Positions 14,399 to 25,098 are shown, numbered from the stretch's first letter. The stretch: 64,000 nt of DNA from Pseudobutyrivibrio ruminis DSM 9787 (GCF_900218035.1 NZ_OBMR01000014.1:1-64000), one strand, 5' to 3'. The notes: generated by a model not told the origin, from the sequence alone. A program made the numbers and translations.

Positions 14399-16852
14399 TT
14401 ACCTTTCTTCTAAATCATCTTCAATTAAATCCACATCATAGAAAACATCTGGATCAGCAAATGAGTCTATAGGTGTTGCTGTTACTACATTTTCAATGGT
14501 TTCATCTGATGTTTTCACCTTATAGTTATCCCCTATGTCAGGATTGTCTGTCTTTGTCTCATCAGAAAACTCTATGGTATCTGCAAATCCTAGGTCCTGA
14601 GGGGTATATCCTATTTCGTTATCTATTCTTGCAAAAGCCTTTAGCTTATTTAATTCCATAGATATGGTTATTCTTGCAGCCTTCTTCTCTTTTTCATTGT
14701 CAGAAGTGGCTATAATCATATTTAGCCTATCTATGTTTTCCTTAATAATCTTGGCCTTCTTACGGTTTTCAATAATGAGGTTTCTTCGTCTAGCACTATC
14801 TACTACAGCAGGTTTAATATAGCCATCTTCACCAACTGCCTTGATTCGAAGACCTTCGATTTCCTCATCCTCATAATTTGATTCAATCTGGTTTATGTAA
14901 ATCTCGCCCTGACTTCCTTCAGCAAGAAACTTATAGTTCTTATGGTTTTCCAGTACAAACTTCTTTGTTCTGAAAGGACGAAGAGCTCTGATAAACAAGA
15001 GACACTCGTTGTTAGACATGGTCTCTACCTGAACTCTTGTCATAAGCTCCTTTGCAGAAAGCTGCTTACTTGTAGAATTCTGACCTCTTGTAAAAAGAAG
15101 GGCTGAATTCATAGACAGTGTTTTTACAGTCTCTTTTCCTAGGTGGCTTGTTATGATTTTCAGGGTTGCCTCATCTGATCCTCCTAAAAACAGGAAGGCA
15201 TCACAGTTTGAAATGATTGAGTTTGCGCCCTTTTCACCATAAACCTCTTCAACCTGCGAGTAGTTTTGGAATATAGGTACAATGGAAATCCTATACTTTC
15301 TACAAGTAGCCAGATATATGGATAGATTTGGTATCTTTCCAATATTTCTACACTCATCTATAAAGAATCTCACTGGTACCTTAAGCTGAGGGTCATTAAG
15401 CCCCTCGTCCCTCATACGCTGCTCACCTTTAGCATAGAGTCTCTTAAAGAGGATGCTATAAAACATGGCAGTCAGCCAGGAATAAGTGGTGTCAGCCTGA
15501 GGAATACACAGGAATATAGCCATTTTTTCTTCCGAAAGACGGTCTAATTCCATCTCATCTTTATAAGTCAGGTTCCTAACTTCTGGAATATCCATCTGAG
15601 ACAGGTTTACTGAGGTTGAAATCAGGATGTTAAGCCTGGTCTTTGCTGGGGCCTGCCTGAAAATCTTGTACTGCTGGTATGCATAGGAGGCTGGGTTTGC
15701 CTCACCAAGTCTTATAAACAGCTCATCAAAAGCGGTTTCACTGGTGTTGTCATCACTTTCAGAACGTCCATCAAGCCTTATAATATCCAAAACGTTAGAG
15801 AAGTTTCGGCTTTCTATAGGGCAGACTTCCACCGTGTATCCTATGCAGGCACATAGAAGCGCCGTAGACGCTTTTAGCCAGAAATCACCATCTCCTGATG
15901 CGCTCTTTTTCTTTTCACCATCCACGTTTTCTAGGAAACAGTTAACAATGATTGCTATATCCTTGGTATCCCTTATGTAATACAAGGGATTAAACCTTAG
16001 GGACTTAGTCATGTCATCAATGTTGAAACACTTAACCTTATATCCTGCCTTCTTTTCCAAGAAATAGCCTGTAGACTGCATAACATCAGATGATGGATCA
16101 GTAATTACTATGGATGTATTTGCCTGGAGAATGTTTGGCTTTAAGAAATAACGGCTCTTTCCCGTTCCTGAAGCACCAAAGACTATTGCATTTGTATTTC
16201 TCTGACTCCAATTACCATTCAGTGACAGATAAATATCATTGGTATAAATCTGTGCTTGGTCCTTACAATACTCGATTAACTTCTTATGCTTGTCTTCTTT
16301 TATAGATTCACACACAAGCTTACCTTCATCATTTCTGGTAAAGCTTGCCTTTATAGGCTCAGATTTTCTAAATCTACGCCTGAGTAGTGCAAACCTAACA
16401 TATATATGCTGCAGCCATTTGACCTTACTTTTCTTTACTGGCTTTATGTCATCTTTTAGGCCTTTAGCCTTTATCAAGGTTGGATCACATACAAACTCTT
16501 TGTTGTACTGGTGATAATCCTCTTCGAAATATGAGTCTCCGTGAGCATCTTCAACTGTACCTTTTACTCTCATGTATTCATTAAAGAGAATTGCACACAT
16601 AACAAAGGCTGCAAGTAATCCTATTCCTAAATAAGTAAGGTTTGATGGAAATAAGGCATACCACTTGGCATAGCCTCCTCCAGAGAAAGTAATAACTACG
16701 TTAAATAGATCTCTTTCTTCTAAAGGCATGTGATAGGCTACATTTCCAAGGCGCAAGCCAAAATATATGCTTGATATGGTAACTACCACACAGTTTGTCA
16801 GGAAATTAGATAGTCTCTGTTTTTCTGATATGTGAGGTTTTACGGTTTTCAT
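14399..16852 (-). CDS. virD4: VirD4/TraG type IV coupling protein
   Basis: An 817-aa coupling ATPase. Two N-terminal membrane helices (about residues 15-35 and 60-85) anchor it; Walker A is VFGASGTGKSRYF near residue 229; Walker B is RFFIDECRNIGKIPN near 500. It links the relaxase-DNA complex to the channel and pumps DNA out. The acidic C-terminal tail (760-817) is likely a substrate-binding end. Its ATG overlaps the stop of the upstream surface-protein gene, with GAGGTATA as ribosome site. Confidence 0.95.
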   Translation of the reverse strand: MKTVKPHISEKQRLSNFLTNCVVVTISSIYFGLRLGNVAYHMPLEERDLFNVVITFSGGGYAKWYALFPSNLTYLGIGLLAAFVMCAILFNEYMRVKGTVEDAHGDSYFEEDYHQYNKEFVCDPTLIKAKGLKDDIKPVKKSKVKWLQHIYVRFALLRRRFRKSEPIKASFTRNDEGKLVCESIKEDKHKKLIEYCKDQAQIYTNDIYLSLNGNWSQRNTNAIVFGASGTGKSRYFLKPNILQANTSIVITDPSSDVMQSTGYFLEKKAGYKVKCFNIDDMTKSLRFNPLYYIRDTKDIAIIVNCFLENVDGEKKKSASGDGDFWLKASTALLCACIGYTVEVCPIESRNFSNVLDIIRLDGRSESDDNTSETAFDELFIRLGEANPASYAYQQYKIFRQAPAKTRLNILISTSVNLSQMDIPEVRNLTYKDEMELDRLSEEKMAIFLCIPQADTTYSWLTAMFYSILFKRLYAKGEQRMRDEGLNDPQLKVPVRFFIDECRNIGKIPNLSIYLATCRKYRISIVPIFQNYSQVEEVYGEKGANSIISNCDAFLFLGGSDEATLKIITSHLGKETVKTLSMNSALLFTRGQNSTSKQLSAKELMTRVQVETMSNNECLLFIRALRPFRTKKFVLENHKNYKFLAEGSQGEIYINQIESNYEDEEIEGLRIKAVGEDGYIKPAVVDSARRRNLIIENRKKAKIIKENIDRLNMIIATSDNEKEKKAARITISMELNKLKAFARIDNEIGYTPQDLGFADTIEFSDETKTDNPDIGDNYKVKTSDETIENVVTATPIDSFADPDVFYDVDLIEDDLEER

Positions 16853-18129
16853 CGATATACCTCACTCATCTGCTTTTCATTCCAGACCTGAATTACAAAG
16901 TCTGTTTTCTTTTCAGCATGCATCAGAAGGAAAACCAAAAATGCTATAAAACCAGCTACAAGTACTGCGATAAGGATTATGATTCCTAGATATGAAGACT
17001 TTTCTATATGGGTTTCTATGGAAGACATGTACTGATCTCCCTTTGAAAACAGATCAGAAGTATAAAAATATATGGTTAAATCCTTATACTTATAGATACC
17101 GTTTTCTGGGATAGTATCTGTCACATCTATAGTCTTTCCACCATCAGTGGAAATGGAAAACTTAGCCTTTCCCAAGGTCTCTGAGGATAGGATATCTATC
17201 ATAAGCTGAAGATCTTCCTTTGAAGCTCCAGCCACAACCACGTTACTTTCAAGGGGATTAAGCTGAGATACATAATTCGTTGCAGGAACATCTGCTGTAA
17301 AAGTATCTCCTACCTGTAGCTCATCTGTATCTACATCAGTCTTAAATCCAATCGTTATTCCATAAGACCCTAGATCAAACTCCTCTGAGGTAGTGTCATC
17401 TCCTATAAATGTTTTTCCTCCATCCAAGGAAAGCTTAAATTTAGCTTCTCCTACTACTCCCTGTTCTATGATTTCAACATAGACCTTATAGTCGTTAGTG
17501 GCGTTTCCATATATTTCAATGGTTCCCTTATCAGAATCAGCCTTAGTTTCATAGTAAAGAATGCCTGTAGAATCAATGGTTACGCCTTTTAGCCCTGTAG
17601 GGGCATAGTCTATAACCTTTGGCTTTTCCTCACCTTTGTTTTCATCTATCTGCGCTTTAATCTCGTCAAAGTTTGAAATCTTTACCTTGATGCAGAAAAA
17701 TGAATTACTCTCTCCATCCAAGGTAAACTCATCCTCACCCTCCACTAGGTCGAAGGTATATTTACCAGTGTTATCACCATAAACTCCAGCTGAAACAAAG
17801 GAATAGGTCCCATTTTTCACATAGGCTCTATCTGAGTATCCATTCTCCTGGGATACAGAGATGTAATAATGAGTCCCCTCTTCATCAGCAATCTCAATAT
17901 AGGCATTTAAACCGAATCCCTCAGGAATCTGACAAACACCCTCTATCTGGTTAGGTGTCTCATCCGTTTTAGAGGTGTCATAGCTCATTACAGCCTCCAC
18001 CTCATCACCCTCATCTAATTCCACTGCAGTGGCAGTTAAAGGCGTAAAATAAAGCAAAGACACTAGTACTGCCACCCAAAATCCCGTGGCCTTATATATC
18101 AATGTCGTTATCAATCTCTTTTGAAACAT
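16849..18129 (-). CDS. Secreted, membrane-anchored protein with tandem beta-rich repeats
   Basis: A 426-aa protein from the start at 18129, which has AAGGAGA 11 bases upstream; the longer frame overlaps the gene above by 74 bases. It has a signal peptide (about residues 8-35) and a C-terminal membrane helix (LGIIILIAVLVAGFIAFLVFLL) with a short cytosolic tail. Two related segments, about residues 225-285 and 325-380, share the phrase G-x-A-K-F-x-x-S-x-D-G-G-K-T. It probably stands on the cell surface and may take part in mating contact. Position between a 585-aa transfer protein and virD4 supports this. Confidence 0.65.
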   Translation of the reverse strand: MFQKRLITTLIYKATGFWVAVLVSLLYFTPLTATAVELDEGDEVEAVMSYDTSKTDETPNQIEGVCQIPEGFGLNAYIEIADEEGTHYYISVSQENGYSDRAYVKNGTYSFVSAGVYGDNTGKYTFDLVEGEDEFTLDGESNSFFCIKVKISNFDEIKAQIDENKGEEKPKVIDYAPTGLKGVTIDSTGILYYETKADSDKGTIEIYGNATNDYKVYVEIIEQGVVGEAKFKLSLDGGKTFIGDDTTSEEFDLGSYGITIGFKTDVDTDELQVGDTFTADVPATNYVSQLNPLESNVVVAGASKEDLQLMIDILSSETLGKAKFSISTDGGKTIDVTDTIPENGIYKYKDLTIYFYTSDLFSKGDQYMSSIETHIEKSSYLGIIILIAVLVAGFIAFLVFLLMHAEKKTDFVIQVWNEKQMSEVYR

Positions 18130-19849
18130 GTTTCTTTTGCATCTCCTTAAATATCTGATTATCAAGAACCTTTGCTACAAGGGACATCTTTAAATAGTCA
18201 TCCCTTGCTTTTTCATGTTCTTTAGACACGCCCTTTTCGCCTCTTGCCATCATGTCGACAAATTCAGCTCGCTCTTTTTCCTCTTTTTCTATGAGGTGTT
18301 CTACTGCAAGGTTTCCTACATCTCCTATGGCTATGGATTCAATCATCTGATCTCTTCCAGGTGAAAGCATTTCCTGTTCAGTAAGCCCTATAGGATTACT
18401 TAATTCCCACATGTAATCTGAGACAAATCTCTCATAGCCATCTGATGTATTAAGAACTTTTGCAATTTCCACCCCATCTTCAAGGAGCATTGCCGCTTTA
18501 TTGTCGATTCTCAGGACAATGTTTGGCTTATCTGGCTTAACAATGTAGTAAACATTGTCTGATTTTCCAGAAAGGTCCATGAGATGCTTTCCACTTCTGC
18601 CATTTATATACATTCCAAAAGATAATCTTTTTAATCTATCAAGGCCCTTTAGTTTTTCTCTAAAGAAGTCATCTACAAGTTTCTTATCCTCTTTTTTGAG
18701 AGCAATGGAACCATCGTAATGCATGTATATCTGCGGATACTTTTCTGTAAGCTCCTTAAGATAGTTTTGAGGGATGTTTACAAATCCCACTATCTCCTCT
18801 CGTTCTATAAGAGACTTCTTCTGCGGAAACTTCATGATATTTGGCTTTTGATTTTCAAAGCGGTAAATCAAGTTTTGAAGGTTGACCGCAAAATAGTCAG
18901 CTTCCTTTGCCATACCATTTCTTGAATAGCCTTTTACCAAGTCAAAATCTTCCTCTGCCATAAGCATTGGTTTCTTGTAGGTCATTGCTATTTTTAGAAC
19001 ATCTTTTGGCTTTGCATGTTTCACAACTCTGGCAGCTGGGTCAGATACTACATCAATCATCTCACCGTCAGGCTGCCTTTCTTTGTTAATCACAAGGTTA
19101 TGAGTTGAGAAACTATCTTTTGTCACGTGGGTGAAATTGCAAGGATCTGCTCCATCAACAATATAAAAACTCTTTGTCTTCATCAGTGAGTTAATCTTGT
19201 TATACTGAGCAGAGTACTTATCAATCTCGTTTCTATATGCTCCACCATTCAGATTGAAATCAAAGGAAATACCAGCAAGTACCCTTGATAAACCTTCTTT
19301 ATTGTCAGCAAATATCTGGTATCTGCCTTCATTCTTTGTATCCTTACCAACGCAGAACATGAACTCTTCTTCTCGCATAGCTCTTCTAAAAGCGTATATT
19401 TCACCAATAGTAAGATTTGATGCTGCAGCAATCTCAGAGTTTTCCATGAGCGCCTTAAAACTATAAATATCCAGCTCCCTTGTATTCTCAGATAGAAAAG
19501 ATCTATAGCCCTTTACAATATCTTCAACTATGTCTTTGTCTTTATCCCTGAATACAAGTGTCGCTATAGGAGATTCATTCCCTAATATGGTATTCATAGT
19601 CACGTAAGGAACATGGTTCATCTTAAAGACCGCTTCCAAATCATCTATATGCTCAGAAAAGATTTCTACATGTGATAAGTCGCCACCTTTATCAACCCAG
19701 TCATTTAAAGCATCAATACCTCGTTCTTCTTTATAGGCCTTATAGTATCGGCCTACATTAGCTTCAATGACCTGGTAAGGTACAGCGAATATTCTTGATA
19801 GGATTTCAATAAACCTCTCAAGATTGTATTCATCTTGAACTGTATTCAT
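18092..19849 (-). CDS. Transfer-operon protein of unknown function (585 aa)
   Basis: A 585-aa soluble protein, mixed helix and strand, with no motif I can name. The C-terminal 80 residues are charged and helical (LIEKEEKERAEFVDMMARGEK). AAAGGAATT precedes the ATG. It lies in the operon between the TM2 protein and the secreted repeat protein, and its 3' end overlaps the next gene by about 38 bases. A role in transfer is inferred from position. Confidence 0.65.
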   Translation of the reverse strand: MNTVQDEYNLERFIEILSRIFAVPYQVIEANVGRYYKAYKEERGIDALNDWVDKGGDLSHVEIFSEHIDDLEAVFKMNHVPYVTMNTILGNESPIATLVFRDKDKDIVEDIVKGYRSFLSENTRELDIYSFKALMENSEIAAASNLTIGEIYAFRRAMREEEFMFCVGKDTKNEGRYQIFADNKEGLSRVLAGISFDFNLNGGAYRNEIDKYSAQYNKINSLMKTKSFYIVDGADPCNFTHVTKDSFSTHNLVINKERQPDGEMIDVVSDPAARVVKHAKPKDVLKIAMTYKKPMLMAEEDFDLVKGYSRNGMAKEADYFAVNLQNLIYRFENQKPNIMKFPQKKSLIEREEIVGFVNIPQNYLKELTEKYPQIYMHYDGSIALKKEDKKLVDDFFREKLKGLDRLKRLSFGMYINGRSGKHLMDLSGKSDNVYYIVKPDKPNIVLRIDNKAAMLLEDGVEIAKVLNTSDGYERFVSDYMWELSNPIGLTEQEMLSPGRDQMIESIAIGDVGNLAVEHLIEKEEKERAEFVDMMARGEKGVSKEHEKARDDYLKMSLVAKVLDNQIFKEMQKKHVSKEIDNDIDI

Positions 19850-19862
19850 AAGTAATTCCTTT

Positions 19863-20351
19863 CTAATACAACGAAAGCTCTATGTTAGAAAGGAGTTCGC
19901 TTACTGCCACAACTAGTGGCCAATACATAAACTTAACTACTACAATGCAGCCGACAGCTGCCACTAATGTACTAATTAGTGCCTTCTTTTTATTTTCAAG
20001 AGGCTGTGAGAAAGTCTTTACCTTTGTAGCTCCATCTCTGGTAATGCTGTTTGACATGTAGCTATACCCACCAGTAAGAATCATTACTAAATCAAGAATG
20101 TATCCAAATCCAAGTAGTCCAAAGGTAAGCGCATACAGTATTCCCTGTAGGTAATTTCCGGTATAAAACTTATGGCCTCCAAGCAAGCCAGTAGATAAAG
20201 CTATTGTAAAAAAGCTATCTCCATCTGCACTCATACATGGAAAGTAAGCCTCTCCAATTTCATAAAATGTCTGAAATGGTCCTACCTTTGTAGTAATCCT
20301 TCTACGAATATCAATAGAGCCATCTTCGTTGTATCTATATTTTTCTATCAT
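19863..20351 (-). CDS. TM2-domain membrane protein
   Basis: A 162-aa protein with a TM2 domain over residues about 45-95: FTIALSTGLLGGHKFYTGN followed by GILYALTFGLLGFGYILDLV. TM2 proteins have two helices joined by a D/K-rich turn; the function is unknown. A further C-terminal hydrophobic segment lies around 125-150. Ribosome site GGAGATATAA. A perfect 19-base palindrome lies just upstream at 20367-20385. Confidence 0.75.
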   Translation of the reverse strand: MIEKYRYNEDGSIDIRRRITTKVGPFQTFYEIGEAYFPCMSADGDSFFTIALSTGLLGGHKFYTGNYLQGILYALTFGLLGFGYILDLVMILTGGYSYMSNSITRDGATKVKTFSQPLENKKKALISTLVAAVGCIVVVKFMYWPLVVAVSELLSNIELSLY

Positions 20352-20366
20352 TTATATCTCCAATAA

Positions 20367-20385
20367 GGGCAAGCTAAGCTTGCCC
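20367..20385. repeat. Perfect 19-base palindrome between surface protein and TM2 genes
   Basis: GGGCAAGCT-A-AGCTTGCCC. In RNA it forms a strong hairpin with no U tract after it, so it may protect or partly terminate the operon transcript after the giant surface-protein gene. Confidence 0.6.
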
Positions 20386-20390
20386 ATTAC

Positions 20391-23300
20391 TTATGCAAAA
20401 ATGTCCAAGATGTAGGTTTGCCCTGCCACACTATACTGGTATGCCAAAACATTGTTTTCTAAAACTGTGACATTCTCTTCATTCTTCCTGTCTTTTGAAG
20501 ATGTAAGTAACTCGCAAGAAAATAGGATTTCATCACTTTCGTTAAATACAGTTAGGATATATGTATCCTTCTTGAGATTTCTAAAAATGAACTCACCATT
20601 TTTATTTGTTCTTGTTCGAAGCTTATCCCTTCCCTCTAAAGTTACGACACAGTTAGAATAGTTAATGCCATCCTTTGAAATAAGCTTTCCTCTTACTTTT
20701 CTTCGTCTAAACCATATGATTACAAAGAAGATTCCACCTGTAGTTCCTGCAGCTGATACAGTTACGACTACAGCCTTAATGACCTTTTCGACGAAGGATG
20801 ATTCTTTGGCAGTATCGTCAGCCTTATCATCTGCAAGATCTACTTTTTTAAGCTGACTGTCATCGCTCATAGCCACAATATCTACAGTCTTAAGCTCTAA
20901 GCCATCATCAATTAGATTGTCATCAGGCTTTGAATTTGGTAATGAAACAATTAATTCATGACCAGGATTAATTGGAGTCTCCTCTTCTTCATCAATGACA
21001 ATATCAATAATTAAGTCACTTGGTTTATTGTCATCACCGGCTCCTGGCTTTGTTGGTTCCTGACCAGGGTTTGGGTTCTCATTACCTGAAGGATTAACGA
21101 TGTCTTGAGGTTTATTTTTCTCTATCTTTGGTATGCTCTTAGTCTCTCTGGAAAGTTCTACATGGCAATGCTTGCAATATACGACGCTTTCATATGAACC
21201 TTCCTCTTCTTCTGTTGCATCAACCACATTTTCTCTTACTTCGGCACCAGCGATATGTCCTAATGGGTCAAGAGTGATTGTTTCTCTTGATAACTCGTCG
21301 CCATCATCAACACAATAAACAACCGACTCATAATGGCCTGGTTCTGTACATGTGGCATCCACTCTGTTTTCTTCAACAGGTGTACCTGGTACATGACTTG
21401 TAGCAGCTACCGTAATTGTTTCTCGGCTTAGCTCAGCGCCACATTCTTCACAATAAACAACTGAGTCATAATGGCCGTCCTTTGTATGTGTTGGCTTTAC
21501 ATTGTTTTCAGTTTTACTTGCTGCTGGTGTGTGTGTATGAACTCTTGTTAGAGTCATTCCTCTTATAGGCATTGTTCCAGGAGTGTACTCATCACCATCT
21601 GCATTAATCCACTTCTTGCCATAGACTTTAAGAATATCCGCAAGTGGCTCTCCATAAGTTACATGGTCTGAATAAAGAACTTTTCCTTTCTCATCCTTGA
21701 GCACCAATTTGAATGTAGCAAGTCTAAAGGTGTACGCTTCATACGCCATTTCGTTGCCTTCATCAACATTAAAATCCCATTCATTTCTTGATAAAGTTAT
21801 CTTTTCACCAGTAGAATAGATAACAAAATCTTTAAATTCCTCATAGTATTCATCCTTTTTTAGCTGTGAAATCGGATTTAATGGTTGATACATTATATGA
21901 TTTGAAGGTTCTATATCCCAGCTACTATAGTCATCATCAGTTCCATAGGTTCCATCAGGGCCTGACCTTTTGCAGTGTTCACCTGCTATTACTTTTAATA
22001 CGTCACCATCCATCTTTATGGTGTATACAAATGCACGCCCTGTTTTATTTAAAGGATCACTTTCATCCAGACACTCTTCTTTTATAATTTCAAAATCCTT
22101 TACAAGATATCTATTATGAAATACTACTTTTCCATATTCTGGATCTAAATATTCAAATGCCTCTGCATCATCCGAAGGCTCCACAAGATTTATGATTGTA
22201 TAATTCTTTTTGAAATTCTCTAATGTATTCTTCTCAGCTACAGGATTGTCATCAAATATATATCTATGCGACACGCTATCCTTTTTGAAAACTTTAAATT
22301 TCTTATAAGCGCTATCTGCTTTTCCGTCTTTGTTATCATCTATATACATAAATGAATTACCCAACATCAAATTCGAAGTTGTTTGTGCGGATGGAATTTC
22401 CGGTATTCCAACTTCTTCTTTAATGACGTCCGTTCTGAACATGTCAATTACAGTAAGATTGTCACAATCTTGAAATATTCTATATGTTGCCCCACTACCG
22501 AAATCTTCAACCTTTGATACATCCCAGGTACTTAAATCTAGATATTCAAGTTTTGAACAACCATTGAACATCATATACATGTTTTTAACCTTAGATACGT
22601 CCCAGCCTGATACATCAAGCTTCTTCACCTTTATATTTCCATAAAAAAGCTCACCCATATCAGTACAACTTGATGTGTTCCACTTAGAAACATCTAGTTC
22701 TTCAACATTACGTAAGAATGATAGAGCATCTTTCATATTTGTTACTTTAGCAACATCCCAATTTGATATATCTAGAATTTGTAAGCTTTCACATCTATCA
22801 AAAGCATGCTCAATATTTGTAACAGAAGAAGTATTCCAATTTGAAACATCCAATTCACTAAGTTTGAAACAATTAAAAAACATTTGATCCATTGTAGTTA
22901 CTCTGGAAGTGTCCCAATTTGTAGTTGAAAATCCACCTTCTAGCAAAACGCTATTTGCAAACATCTTACTTACGTCTTTTGCAAGTTTTAAATCAGCTGG
23001 CAATTTTATTGTTTTGATTTTTGACTGATGATATGGACTTACTAAAAACATTGCTATCATGGTCTCTGCTGATGAACTATCAATACAACTCAAATCTATC
23101 GATTCGAGCTCATAGCATTGATAAAACATCCAATCAAATGCTTTTACATTCGAAGTGTCTGTAAAAAGTCCGCTTTGTCCATTGAAATTATTTTCTCCAT
23201 CTAATGTTTTTAATTTCTTGCACCCAGCAAACATTTCATCCATTTTACATACATTACTTGTATCTAATGGATTAGTAATTTTTAGGGTAGTAAGGTTTTC

Positions 23301-24608
23301 ACAGAAATAAAACATGCGTCCCATATCAACACATTGAGATGTATCAACATTCTCAAAAATTATTTCCTCTATTGAAAAACAATTTCCAAATAAATCATAC
23401 GCGTTTAATAGCTTTACATCCTTAAAATGCACTTTCTTAACTGGTGTTATATGACTAAACCATGGAGGCATTGCTGTAGTATCATTTTGATCAGTAAAGC
23501 CTAAATTTTTCGATCCCTCGGTACTAACATAAACAGCATCTTTTACATACTTGTCTCTATATGCCTTTTCTTCTTCAGGACTATCAAATCTTACAAACGC
23601 AGGGATTGTTTGTTCTCCAGTAACGACAACCAAATCTGGTTGATTATCATTATCCTCATCAAAATACTCATAACTTAATCCCAGATATGTTCCCTTAGAT
23701 AATGATTTATATTCTGTAGTACCTACTGTGTATGTTGTGAAATGGTCAGTATCAAATTCCAGGCTTTCTCCATTTTGAGATGCAGACATATCAGAGACAG
23801 TACCATCGTCAGTAATTCTATATACCTCTAGCTCCTCTGCTGTATCTAATCCTTTGATAGTAACTGATACTTCTTCACCAAATTCTGTCGGCTGGTATTG
23901 CTTTTCACCTGACATTAGCTTGATATCAAAAGAAACCTGAGCTGCAAACGTTATATCCAACTTATCTTCTACTGTTTTTTCTGCTGTGGAATTTCCAATC
24001 TTTTCTGCTAAAAGCTCAGTATCTTCTGGCATATTTCCAGTGATTATAATCGTATAGCCTGCTACTTCTGAAGATAATTCTTTGTATACAAGCTCATTAC
24101 TTTCTTCAACCTTGTCATACTTTGCTATTACTTCCTCATCAGAAACCACATCTATATAATTTCCGACATACTCGACAAAATCATATCCATCATGCGTAGG
24201 AGCCTCAGGCAATTCCTCAACTGAATCTCCTTCATTAACTGTGTATGCGGCAAATTCAGAATTATCTATAGAATCAATAAATGATACCTTGAATGTTTCG
24301 TTATCATTTTCAGACTCTGCTTCTAACGGATTTGTATTAGCTTCTTCGCTTAAAGTTTGCTCCTCTTCGCCGACTGCAACATCTGCGTCCTCTACTTCGA
24401 CTTCCTTTGATTCAATTTTTTCCTCACTTACAGTCTCATTAGATTCAGAATCTGAAATCTCTATCTCTTCAATTTCTTCAGATTCTTCAGCTGCTGGTTC
24501 AACTATTTCCATAGGCGGTTCTACTGATTCTTCTGCATAACTCATAGTCGTGAAAATGTTACAAGCTATAAGTGCACAAGAAATCAACGATAATATCTTC
24601 TGTTTCAT
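20391..24608 (-). CDS. Giant BspA-like leucine-rich surface protein with membrane anchor
   Basis: A 1405-aa protein. Signal peptide (1-25); acidic Glu-rich region (25-105); an InlB-B-like flg_new repeat (about 108-165, ending YDGYDFVEYVG-type text); a beta domain (165-300); then BspA-type leucine-rich repeats (about 390-730) of the form MFxxCxxLxxLDxSxWDxSxVT. Three tandem modules at about 1035-1170 repeat a G-H/S-Y-E/D-S-V-V-Y-C-x-x-C-G/H pattern. A membrane helix lies near 1275-1300, then a basic stop and a cytosolic 100-residue carboxypeptidase-regulatory-like domain. It probably mediates attachment to partner cells or surfaces. No LPxTG motif is present. Confidence 0.85.
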   Translation of the reverse strand: MKQKILSLISCALIACNIFTTMSYAEESVEPPMEIVEPAAEESEEIEEIEISDSESNETVSEEKIESKEVEVEDADVAVGEEEQTLSEEANTNPLEAESENDNETFKVSFIDSIDNSEFAAYTVNEGDSVEELPEAPTHDGYDFVEYVGNYIDVVSDEEVIAKYDKVEESNELVYKELSSEVAGYTIIITGNMPEDTELLAEKIGNSTAEKTVEDKLDITFAAQVSFDIKLMSGEKQYQPTEFGEEVSVTIKGLDTAEELEVYRITDDGTVSDMSASQNGESLEFDTDHFTTYTVGTTEYKSLSKGTYLGLSYEYFDEDNDNQPDLVVVTGEQTIPAFVRFDSPEEEKAYRDKYVKDAVYVSTEGSKNLGFTDQNDTTAMPPWFSHITPVKKVHFKDVKLLNAYDLFGNCFSIEEIIFENVDTSQCVDMGRMFYFCENLTTLKITNPLDTSNVCKMDEMFAGCKKLKTLDGENNFNGQSGLFTDTSNVKAFDWMFYQCYELESIDLSCIDSSSAETMIAMFLVSPYHQSKIKTIKLPADLKLAKDVSKMFANSVLLEGGFSTTNWDTSRVTTMDQMFFNCFKLSELDVSNWNTSSVTNIEHAFDRCESLQILDISNWDVAKVTNMKDALSFLRNVEELDVSKWNTSSCTDMGELFYGNIKVKKLDVSGWDVSKVKNMYMMFNGCSKLEYLDLSTWDVSKVEDFGSGATYRIFQDCDNLTVIDMFRTDVIKEEVGIPEIPSAQTTSNLMLGNSFMYIDDNKDGKADSAYKKFKVFKKDSVSHRYIFDDNPVAEKNTLENFKKNYTIINLVEPSDDAEAFEYLDPEYGKVVFHNRYLVKDFEIIKEECLDESDPLNKTGRAFVYTIKMDGDVLKVIAGEHCKRSGPDGTYGTDDDYSSWDIEPSNHIMYQPLNPISQLKKDEYYEEFKDFVIYSTGEKITLSRNEWDFNVDEGNEMAYEAYTFRLATFKLVLKDEKGKVLYSDHVTYGEPLADILKVYGKKWINADGDEYTPGTMPIRGMTLTRVHTHTPAASKTENNVKPTHTKDGHYDSVVYCEECGAELSRETITVAATSHVPGTPVEENRVDATCTEPGHYESVVYCVDDGDELSRETITLDPLGHIAGAEVRENVVDATEEEEGSYESVVYCKHCHVELSRETKSIPKIEKNKPQDIVNPSGNENPNPGQEPTKPGAGDDNKPSDLIIDIVIDEEEETPINPGHELIVSLPNSKPDDNLIDDGLELKTVDIVAMSDDSQLKKVDLADDKADDTAKESSFVEKVIKAVVVTVSAAGTTGGIFFVIIWFRRRKVRGKLISKDGINYSNCVVTLEGRDKLRTRTNKNGEFIFRNLKKDTYILTVFNESDEILFSCELLTSSKDRKNEENVTVLENNVLAYQYSVAGQTYILDIFA

Positions 24609-25094
24609 TTACCTCTCCTCTCCTGAATCCTCTTGAGCTGCTGATTGAACTATCATTAATATTTGCTCAAGATAGATTTCATACTCTGGACCGTCATAGA
24701 TCATAAAAGTTTTTGTTGGTGCATCTACAGCAAACATTGATGTGACTGTTTCATCCGTTGTTATGTACCAGTTCACTGCTTTACTGAACTTTTCTGCACC
24801 TTCAACATTCTTAATGCGTAAAAGTCTGCTAATAAGCTTTTCAACATCTTCATCTGAAACATCTTCATCTCGATAAATCTTGTAACCATCCTCGTTGTCA
24901 TACTCTTGAGCATCACTTACCAATGAATATGAAACCTCTGGCTCGTCTTCCGTAGTCGTCTCAGTTGCGTATATCACTGTTTCATCAACAACCTGTTTTT
25001 CTTCTTTCTTATTCTGATTTGTGATATAAACACTGAAGATCAAGAGGTTTACCAGAATAACAACAAAAGAAATCTTTCCAAAACTCTTTTTCAT
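24609..25094 (-). CDS. Hypothetical membrane-anchored protein (161 aa)
   Basis: An N-terminal membrane anchor (residues 8-25, ISFVVILVNLLIFSVYI) is followed by an acidic linker (40-75) and an extracellular domain of about 85 residues with no family I recognise. GAAAGGATAG precedes the ATG. It lies between the TOPRIM gene and the giant surface-protein gene with gaps of 4 and 0 bases, so it belongs to the same operon. Confidence 0.65.
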   Translation of the reverse strand: MKKSFGKISFVVILVNLLIFSVYITNQNKKEEKQVVDETVIYATETTTEDEPEVSYSLVSDAQEYDNEDGYKIYRDEDVSDEDVEKLISRLLRIKNVEGAEKFSKAVNWYITTDETVTSMFAVDAPTKTFMIYDGPEYEIYLEQILMIVQSAAQEDSGEER

Positions 25095-25098
25095 ATAC

